Below, piece after piece: positions 58,737 through 64,000 of a stretch of 64,000 nt of DNA. The notes beneath the pieces were generated by a model, which was given only the letters and a program-made list of their open reading frames with translations, did not search any database and was not told where the DNA came from. The position numbers and the translations under genes were made by a program. Location of the stretch: contig JADBYZ010000005.1 of NCBI GenBank assembly GCA_020402745.1, positions 1 through 64,000 of the forward strand, given 5' to 3'. Position 1 is the stretch's first letter, and the number at the start of each line of letters is the position of its first letter. The stretch comes from Phenylobacterium sp. (GTDB taxonomy: Bacteria; Pseudomonadota; Alphaproteobacteria; Caulobacterales; Caulobacteraceae).

Positions 58737-59819
58737 TCACCGTGCCGCCGAGAATCGGCGGCGGCCAGCAAGAACGAAGCCAATCACCTTGGCTACAGCT
58801 TCATACTGAGCGATCGGAATCTGTTCGTCGATCTCAACGGCTGCATAGAGGGCTCGGGCAAGCGGCGGATCCTCAACCACCGGCACGCCCGCCTCCTCGG
58901 CGACAGCACGGATCTTGAGAGCGATGTTGTCAACGCCTTTTGCAACGCAGGTCGGCGCGCCAGCAGCACCCTCCTCGTAGGAGAGTGCGACCGCATAGTG
59001 GGTTGGGTTCATGATGACAACCGTCGCGTTAGGAACTGACGCCATCATACGTTGGCGCGACCGCTGCATCCGGATATTCCTCTGCTGCGCCTTGATAAAG
59101 GGATCGCCGTCGGACTGCTTAAACTCTTCTTTGACTTCCTCTCGCGTCATTCGCTGACGGATAAAGAAACGTTGTCGTTGTATCAACCAGTCGATTGCAG
59201 CGATTGCTAAGGAAAAGCCGGCCACTTGTACGGCCAGAGTCTTCAGAATCTCTAAGGACAGCGGCATCAGGTTGACAACGTCGACAGAGGGAAGCTGCGG
59301 AAGTTGGTTCCAGTGCGGACGTAGAACGAAGAAGCAGATTGCTGCGACGCAGGCCAGTTTCAGGAGGGACTTGACGAATTGGATCAGCGCGTCCGCCCCG
59401 AACAATCGGCGGAAGCCCTGGATCGGCGAAAGCTTTGAGGGCTTGAACGTCAGCATGGACGGCGCCCACATCAGTCCGGTTTGAAGCACATGCCCCAATA
59501 CGCCCGCCACAATGGCGGCGCCTGCTACAGCGAAAAGGAGGGGCGACATCGACCCGGCGAGGTCCCAGCCCAGTGCTGTGACGCCCGCAGGAGAGATATC
59601 CATACCGTCAGGATTCTCAAGAAAGGGCGTCAGGTCCACAATCAGCTGGCGGCTGAACAGGCCCCCTGCAAAAGCCAGCACCGCGGCGATCGCCGCGAAG
59701 ACCGCGACCTGAGGCAGATCCGGAGTCTTTGGGACATCACCTTCCTCTCGGGCCTTATCGAGTTTCTGGGCTGTCGGCTCTTCTGTTTTCGAGGCTGAGT
59801 CTTTGTCCTCAGCCACCAC
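58737..59819 (-). CDS. flhB: flagellar type III export protein FlhB
   Basis: 360 residues: hydrophilic N-terminus (AEDKDSASKTEEPTAQKL), four membrane segments, then the cytoplasmic domain with the autocleavage motif NPTH at 271-274. It switches export from rod-hook to filament substrates. Start GTG at 59819 (GTG-GTG-GCT), overlapping fliR by 11 bp; a second GTG is next. The RMTREEVKEEFKQSDGDP linker (223-240) is highly typical. Confidence 0.95.
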   Translation of the reverse strand: MVAEDKDSASKTEEPTAQKLDKAREEGDVPKTPDLPQVAVFAAIAAVLAFAGGLFSRQLIVDLTPFLENPDGMDISPAGVTALGWDLAGSMSPLLFAVAGAAIVAGVLGHVLQTGLMWAPSMLTFKPSKLSPIQGFRRLFGADALIQFVKSLLKLACVAAICFFVLRPHWNQLPQLPSVDVVNLMPLSLEILKTLAVQVAGFSLAIAAIDWLIQRQRFFIRQRMTREEVKEEFKQSDGDPFIKAQQRNIRMQRSRQRMMASVPNATVVIMNPTHYAVALSYEEGAAGAPTCVAKGVDNIALKIRAVAEEAGVPVVEDPPLARALYAAVEIDEQIPIAQYEAVAKVIGFVLAGRRRFSAAR

Positions 59820-60579
59820 CGACTCCAGAGAAGCTCTTCAGAAGGCCGCCGTAGCCATTGACCCAGACCATGCCGATCATGCCGAGGCTGAGTGAGAGGA
59901 TCGCGAGGGACAGCAGAACCATCAGGGGGGAGGCGACGAAGAAAACCTGGAACTGCGGCATGATCCGGGCTGCCAAACCCAGGGCCACATTAAAGACCAG
60001 CGCAAGAACGAGCACAGGTGCGCTCAGTTGAATACCCATTCGGAAGGCATCGGAGAGTGTTCTGATCGCGAGCTGTCCCGAGTCATTGATTGAGGCCGAG
60101 ACGCCAAAGGGAAATATATTATATGAGTTAACCATCGCACCTAGGAACAAATGATGTAAATTTGTCGAAAAAATGAGAATCAATCCAATAAGACCCAAAA
60201 ATGTTCCGAGCGTTGTCGAAGAATCTATAATTCCCGGCGCTGATGTCTGGGCAAATGACAATGTAGACTGAATTGAGATCACTTCACCTGCTACGGCAAG
60301 GGCAGACATGAAAATTCTCATGACGGCGCCGATCATAATCCCAATGAAGACCTCACGGACCACTTGGAGAGCCATATCACCGAGTTCGACCGGTAGGGCC
60401 GGAAGGACAGGCATGACGACAGGGGTCAGCGTGAGGGTCAGGACAAGGGCGAAGGCGAGCCGTATCCGGGCAGGAACGGCTTGCTCGCCGACCACCGGCA
60501 TAGTCATGACCATCGCCGCAAGACGCGAAAAGACCATAGCGCCTGCATAGACCTGCTGTACGGAGGCGTAGGGCTCCAC
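59809..60579 (-). CDS. fliR: flagellar type III export protein FliR
   Basis: 256 residues (Caulobacter FliR about 251) with six membrane helices. The conserved VREVFIGIMIGAVMRIFMSALAVAGEVIS stretch and FSTNLHHLFLGAM are present. GTG 60579 (GTG-GAG-CCC) is chosen, 5 bases after the fliQ stop, since the open frame upstream overlaps fliQ in another frame. Part of the export gate with FliP, FliQ and FlhB. A central segment (about 60101-60250) is unusually AT-rich. Confidence 0.93.
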   Translation of the reverse strand: MEPYASVQQVYAGAMVFSRLAAMVMTMPVVGEQAVPARIRLAFALVLTLTLTPVVMPVLPALPVELGDMALQVVREVFIGIMIGAVMRIFMSALAVAGEVISIQSTLSFAQTSAPGIIDSSTTLGTFLGLIGLILIFSTNLHHLFLGAMVNSYNIFPFGVSASINDSGQLAIRTLSDAFRMGIQLSAPVLVLALVFNVALGLAARIMPQFQVFFVASPLMVLLSLAILSLSLGMIGMVWVNGYGGLLKSFSGVGGG

Positions 60580-60584
60580 GATGA

Positions 60585-60848
60585 CTACATCGCCGAGATA
60601 CGGGCGACGATCTCTGTCATGAATCCTGCCATTAGAGCGCCCATAAGCGGCAGGAAAACAAGAATGGAGATAAACACCGCAACGATCTTGGGCGCAAAGA
60701 CCAAGGTTGCCTCCTGGATCTGCGTCAGGGCCTGGAAAAGACCGATCACCACCCCGACGACAAGTCCGACGATCAGCATAGGGGCCGACAACTGAATGGT
60801 CAGCCAAAGCGCATTTCGACCGATGTCGAGGACTTCCGCGCCGTTCAT
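60585..60848 (-). CDS. fliQ: flagellar type III export protein FliQ
   Basis: 87 residues with two membrane helices and the family's loop: QLSAPMLIVGLVVGVVIGLFQALTQIQEATLVFAPKI, followed by helix two. AAGGAG lies 8 bases before ATG 60848. Gate component assembled with FliP and FliR. Followed by fliR after 5 bases. Confidence 0.95.
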   Translation of the reverse strand: MNGAEVLDIGRNALWLTIQLSAPMLIVGLVVGVVIGLFQALTQIQEATLVFAPKIVAVFISILVFLPLMGALMAGFMTEIVARISAM

Positions 60849-60872
60849 GATGTCAACTCCTTGCGATCCGAT

Positions 60873-61181
60873 TCAGATCGGCATCCGCATGATTTCCTGG
60901 TAGGCGCTGATCACCTGGTCACGTACGGCAAGCACCGCATCAAGACTGGTCTCGGCAGCTGAGACTGCGGTGGCGACGTCGATGATCTGGACCTTGCCCT
61001 GAGCGTGGGCGAGAATCTGTTGTTCAGCAGCTTTCGAGGACCCAATAGCACTATCAACCGCTGTGCGGACCATCGCACTAAAGTCGGCGCCACCGGCGGC
61101 GGCGGCCCCTTCGGAACCCAGTCCGCCCACGCCCTTCTGGGCTGCGGCATAGGCTTTGGCGACGCTGAGGGCGGTGATCAT
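60873..61181 (-). CDS. fliE: flagellar hook-basal body complex protein FliE
   Basis: 102 residues, helical, with AEQQILAHAQGKVQIIDVATAVSAAETSLDAVLAVRDQVISAYQEIMRMPI matching the conserved FliE C-terminus (positions ~52-102). Joins the MS ring to the rod. GGGAGAAG is 5 bases before ATG 61181. Follows flgC by 15 bases. Confidence 0.93.
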   Translation of the reverse strand: MITALSVAKAYAAAQKGVGGLGSEGAAAAGGADFSAMVRTAVDSAIGSSKAAEQQILAHAQGKVQIIDVATAVSAAETSLDAVLAVRDQVISAYQEIMRMPI

Positions 61182-61196
61182 TCAGCTTCTCCCGAC

Positions 61197-61616
61197 TTAC
61201 CTGCGAATGATATCCAGAGCCCGGAGCTCCATGGCTCGCGCAGTCTCAATAACAGTAAGATTAGCCTCGTAGGCCCGTTGCGCCGCCCTCATGTCGAGCG
61301 ACTCGATCAAGGTGTTGACGTTCGGCAACTTGACGTAGCCTTCTTCGTCCGCCGAAGGGTGCCCCGGATCATACTCAAGCTTGAAGTCACTCCGGTCGGG
61401 TGTCACCCGGACCATCTTGACGCCTTGGCCGGCGTCGGTCTTTACGGGCTCAAAGACGGGCACCTGTCGTCTGTAGGGGTCCCCGCCAGGGGTTCGTGAT
61501 GTCGAATTCGCATTGGCGATGTTTTCAGCGATGATCCGCATGCGAGCCTGCTCTGCGCGCAGGGCTGTCGCGGCTATGGCCTGAGCGGAGTTTGACGGGG
61601 GTCGCACATCAGCCAT
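61197..61616 (-). CDS. flgC: flagellar basal-body rod protein FlgC
   Basis: 139 residues. N-terminal rod signature ANANSTSRTPGGDPYRRQVPVF and C-terminal NVNTLIESLDMRAAQRAYEANLTVIETARAM, which are the standard rod/hook family ends. ATG 61616, 11 bases after flgB. Proximal rod part exported by the FliPQR-FlhB gate. Confidence 0.95.
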   Translation of the reverse strand: MADVRPPSNSAQAIAATALRAEQARMRIIAENIANANSTSRTPGGDPYRRQVPVFEPVKTDAGQGVKMVRVTPDRSDFKLEYDPGHPSADEEGYVKLPNVNTLIESLDMRAAQRAYEANLTVIETARAMELRALDIIRR

Positions 61617-61627
61617 TCAGCGCGCTC

Positions 61628-62071
61628 CTACCTTCCAGGCGCGCGAGTCGCCGCGCGGATCATGGTCATGGACTTCTGGTAGAAGCCGATGGCGGCTTCA
61701 TAGTTCACCCGGGAGTCCGCCATCCGGAGCATCTGATCTTCAAGGGAGATCTGATTGCCATCCAGCGTGGTCTCGAAATCCGCCTTTCGCTCGGCGCGGA
61801 AGCCCCGGGCAGCCGTTATCGCCTCCGAGTCCTGCACCGCCTGGTGGGCGGGGTGGGTGACCCGCAAGACCGTTGGGACCTCGCTTCCAGGATCTACCCC
61901 CGACCTGCGCGCCGAACCCGCGCCCTGGAATCTGAAGGGCGCTAAATCCCTCGGGCGGTAACCGGGAGTGCTCGAGTTGGCCACGTTTTCCGCTCCGATA
62001 CGCTGACGCTCGGCGAAATAGCCCATCCGACTGCGGAGCATGGAAAGAAGCGGGATGGAGGTGATGTCCAT
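61628..62071 (-). CDS. flgB: flagellar basal-body rod protein FlgB
   Basis: 147 residues from ATG 62071, beginning MDITSIPLLSMLRSRMGYFA. GAENVANSSTPGYRPRDLAPF is the rod-family N-terminal motif, and LRMADSRVNYEAAIGFYQKSM lies near the C-terminus. A TTG at 62089 would add six residues but has no better ribosome site. No Shine-Dalgarno is seen for either. A CtrA site ends about 25 bases upstream, which would put the transcription start at or near the ATG, consistent with a leaderless mRNA. Confidence 0.93.
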   Translation of the reverse strand: MDITSIPLLSMLRSRMGYFAERQRIGAENVANSSTPGYRPRDLAPFRFQGAGSARRSGVDPGSEVPTVLRVTHPAHQAVQDSEAITAARGFRAERKADFETTLDGNQISLEDQMLRMADSRVNYEAAIGFYQKSMTMIRAATRAPGR

Positions 62072-62095
62072 ATGGAGTGAGGTAAACAAACAGGG

Positions 62096-62111
62096 TTAAT
62101 CGACCGTTAAC
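62096..62111. promoter_or_regulatory. CtrA-binding site between flgB and fliO
   Basis: TTAA-TCGACCG-TTAAC: two TTAA half-sites separated by exactly 7 bases, the full CtrA consensus (TTAA-N7-TTAA); on the minus strand it reads TTAA-N7-TTAACC. It lies in the 56-bp divergent region between flgB-flgC-fliE and fliO-fliP. In Caulobacter such sites activate early flagellar genes and overlap the -35 element. Confidence 0.85.
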
Positions 62112-62127
62112 ATCCTGAGGGCAACCT

Positions 62128-62409
62128 GTGGCCATGGATATGATCACCTTCGCCCGAGCGACCTTCGCCCTGTTGTTCACACTGGGGCTCATTGGCATCG
62201 CCGCTGTCCTCTTGCGTCGCTATGGGCCCGGCGGGGTCCTCAGATTCTCTTCGGGGAGTCGGGATCGCCGTATGAAAGTGGTCGACACATTGATCCTTGA
62301 TCCGGCTCGGCGCCTTGTTCTGATCGAATGCGACGGAGAGTCGCGACTTCTCATGCTGGGCGAGGGTCGCGAGCTCGCGCCTCCCGCTAAGCGTACGGAC
62401 CCGCTCTGA
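62128..62409 (+). CDS. fliO: flagellar biosynthesis protein FliO
   Basis: 93 residues with one membrane helix (about 9-30) followed by a short cytoplasmic domain: RMKVVDTLILDPARRLVLIECDGESRLLMLG, the FliO hallmark of VVxxxxLDxxRRLVLIE. GTG 62128 is preceded by GAGGG at 62117-62121, 6 bases away, favouring it over the ATG at 62134. Stop overlaps fliP by 1 base (TGATG). Supports assembly of FliP into the export gate. Confidence 0.88.
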   Translation: MAMDMITFARATFALLFTLGLIGIAAVLLRRYGPGGVLRFSSGSRDRRMKVVDTLILDPARRLVLIECDGESRLLMLGEGRELAPPAKRTDPL

Positions 62410-63209
62410 TGGCCCTTTCAAAACAGACACCCACCGAGGGCTCGGGCTTCGCTGCAGATCTCCGGCGCGCGGCCAAGCTGGCCCTTCTAGCGGGCGCGTT
62501 CGGGCTTCTGCTGCCGGTGGCCGCGCTCGCTCAGGCGGTCAACATTGATCTGGGAACCGGTGCGGGCCTCACACAGCGCGTGATGCAGCTCGTCGGCCTC
62601 CTGACCATCCTTTCGCTGGCGCCGTCCATCGTCATTATGACAACCTCATTCGTCAGGATGGTGGTGGTGCTCTCCCTCCTGAGGACAGCGCTGGGTATAC
62701 AGCAAACACCGCCGAACGCGGTGCTCGTCAGCCTGGCTCTCTTTATGACAGCCATTGTGATGGCCCCGACCTTCGAAAGATCCTACGAGGTCGGAATCCG
62801 ACCGCTGATGAACAATGAAATGGAGTTACCGGCTGCTTTCGAGGCCGCCAGCGGGCCGGTGAAAACCTTCATGCTCAGTCAGGTGGATCGAGACGATCTC
62901 GCGCTCTTTATCCGGTTGTCCAGGATCGAGCGGCCGGCGACAGCGCAGGACGTGCCCCTGAGGGTGGTCACGCCAGCCTTCATGATCTCGGAACTCAAGC
63001 GAGCCTTCGAGATCGGGTTCCTGTTATTCATTCCCTTCCTGGTCATTGATCTGGTCGTGGCCAGCATCCTAATGAGCATGGGTATGATGATGCTGCCGCC
63101 CGTGGTCGTCTCCCTGCCCTTTAAGCTCATCTTTTTTGTCCTCGTGGACGGATGGCGGCTGGTGGCCGGAAGTCTGGTGGAAAGCTTCCAGCGAGCTTCT
63201 GGCGGATAG
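62409..63209 (+). CDS. fliP: flagellar type III export protein FliP
   Basis: 266 residues. Cleaved signal peptide ending near ALAQAVN (about residue 40), then four membrane helices. SFVRMVVVLSLLRTALGIQQTPPNAVLVSLALFMT and TPAFMISELKRAFEIGFLLFIPFLVIDLVVASILMSMGMMMLPP are family signatures. Start at ATG 62409, coupled to fliO. Forms the gate core with FliQ and FliR, whose genes lie 2 kb away on the opposite strand. Confidence 0.95.
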   Translation: MALSKQTPTEGSGFAADLRRAAKLALLAGAFGLLLPVAALAQAVNIDLGTGAGLTQRVMQLVGLLTILSLAPSIVIMTTSFVRMVVVLSLLRTALGIQQTPPNAVLVSLALFMTAIVMAPTFERSYEVGIRPLMNNEMELPAAFEAASGPVKTFMLSQVDRDDLALFIRLSRIERPATAQDVPLRVVTPAFMISELKRAFEIGFLLFIPFLVIDLVVASILMSMGMMMLPPVVVSLPFKLIFFVLVDGWRLVAGSLVESFQRASGG

Positions 63210-63263
63210 GCTCTCCCCTCAGAACTCTGAATCTCTGCCGGCCCGGATACGGGCTGCGTATGT

Positions 63264-64000
63264 TCAGGCGGGTCTGGCCGGAGCGGCCGGACGGGGCGGG
63301 GCGGGCGGCGCTGGTGCGGCGGCGGCGGGGCGCGAGGAAGATGTTGGTCCAGGGGCCGCGCGGGTAAACCGGGACCTCATCTTGTCCACCCAGCCTGAAA
63401 ACGCCTCGTTATCCGCCGTAAGCTTGCTGAAGTCCGCAGCACTGACATCTCCGGAGTCCAGCCCAGTCAGGCCGACCCGGAGAGCATCGGGGTTACTGGC
63501 CCCGTCGATAAAGTCACTGTACCGCGTACGGAGCCGGGCAAGGGCCGCGTCATCACCGGCCAGGCTGAAGGCGATCCCGGCGCGGAGGAGCTTGCCTTCT
63601 TCATCCGAGGTCAGGGGACCCGGGCGCCGCCAACGCTCTCCGAGACTCCGCTCGAAAGCCGCTGCGGCCACTGGCCAGTTCTTCTTGCGCCAGACGATCT
63701 CGTTGCGAAGTTCATCCGCTTCCGCGGTCCGGTCCCTCTCCAGCAGTTCGACGGCGTCGTCAGGGCGATTGAGGGCGATGAGCGCCCTCGCCTCCACACG
63801 CCGGCGCTCGAGTTGCAGTGGCGGCGGGAGCAGTGTGGTGCGGGAGCTGTTGATCGCCTGCAGCGCCTGTTCGGGCTTGCGGTCCATCAGGTAGATGAGG
63901 GCAAGATCCGTCGCAACCTGAGCCTTGGGCGCACCTTCGAGACGATTCTCGGTCTGATACTTCAGGAGCTCCGCCGCCTGCTCCAGAAGGTCAACCTTGA
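63264..64000 (-). CDS. C-terminal part of a repeat-rich (TPR-like) protein, truncated by the window end
   Basis: At least 245 residues of an open frame that continues past position 64000, so the start is not visible. The readable portion is helical and TPR-like: QVATDLALIYLMDRKPEQAL, then RRVEARALIALNRPDDAVELLERD and WPVAAAAFERSLGE. It ends in a Pro/Ala-rich tail (PAAAAPAPPAPPRPAAPARPA pattern) before TGA. I do not assign a family. It converges on fliP with 54 bases between stops, and could be a flagellum-associated or pilus-associated scaffold. Confidence 0.75.
   Translation of the reverse strand, partial: KVDLLEQAAELLKYQTENRLEGAPKAQVATDLALIYLMDRKPEQALQAINSSRTTLLPPPLQLERRRVEARALIALNRPDDAVELLERDRTAEADELRNEIVWRKKNWPVAAAAFERSLGERWRRPGPLTSDEEGKLLRAGIAFSLAGDDAALARLRTRYSDFIDGASNPDALRVGLTGLDSGDVSAADFSKLTADNEAFSGWVDKMRSRFTRAAPGPTSSSRPAAAAPAPPAPPRPAAPARPA

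Overview
The window reads as the chromosome of a GC-rich alphaproteobacterium of the order Caulobacterales, probably Caulobacteraceae (Phenylobacterium-like). The evidence is a 177-residue PopZ, a CckA whose phospho-accepting histidine falls at residue 322 as in Caulobacter, the fliQ-fliR-flhB-cckA gene order, and a full CtrA-type site (TTAA-N7-TTAAC) between two flagellar operons. No prophage, transposase, integrase or CRISPR array was seen. Almost everything is core or housekeeping, with several less familiar genes among it.

1-7.6 kb: proline iminopeptidase; an epoxide-hydrolase-like protein divergent from an MFS transporter; a three-gene minus-strand operon (imidazolonepropionase-like amidohydrolase, COG1237-type metallo-beta-lactamase protein, four-helix membrane protein) divergent from an AraC-type regulator. 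7.6-13.3 kb: the rod-shape operon mreB-mreC-mreD-mrdA-rodA, mostly with overlapping stops and starts. 13.7-16.4 kb: leuA, followed by an EamA-type exporter and preceded by an unannotated 17-codon leucine-rich leader peptide. 16.4-25.6 kb: VTT-domain membrane protein, aminotransferase, DUF4169 protein, Coq4, ribbon-helix-helix protein, UvrD/PcrA helicase, hydrolase, prmA, GIY-YIG and GNAT proteins. 25.8-37.7 kb: aminopeptidase P, EttA, a TonB-dependent receptor with a clear terminator, a lipoprotein hydrolase, a membrane protein, and a very large beta-propeller amidohydrolase.

37.9-48.3 kb: a pair of acyl-CoA dehydrogenases that probably form one heteromeric enzyme; a membrane-anchored LytTR regulator followed by an outer-membrane beta-barrel gene whose upstream region carries four AlgR/LytTR-like direct repeats; valS, popZ, a TolC-family channel, a Pcm homologue with a damaged SAM-binding motif, and tRNA-Cys. 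48.6-56.5 kb: an unrecognised gene with a distinctly AT-rich core, an FMN/3Fe-4S glutamate-synthase-like membrane protein, a VOC protein, an acyl-CoA synthetase, an M20 peptidase and another acyl-CoA dehydrogenase. 56.6-64 kb: cckA, flhB, fliR, fliQ, fliE, flgC and flgB on the minus strand, divergent from fliO-fliP, then the 3' part of a repeat-rich protein that runs off the window.

The most interesting items are regulatory or structural rather than a new enzyme system: (a) a family of composite palindromic repeats at three loci whose hairpin stem changes in a compensatory way around a constant GAA loop; (b) the leuA leader peptide with all four leucines encoded by CTT; (c) two pairs of LytTR-type direct repeats with 21-bp spacing between a LytTR gene and its porin-like neighbour; (d) the CtrA site whose position implies a leaderless flgB mRNA; (e) the low-GC gene of unknown function downstream of tRNA-Cys. 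All statements come from reading the sequence by eye; no database search was run.
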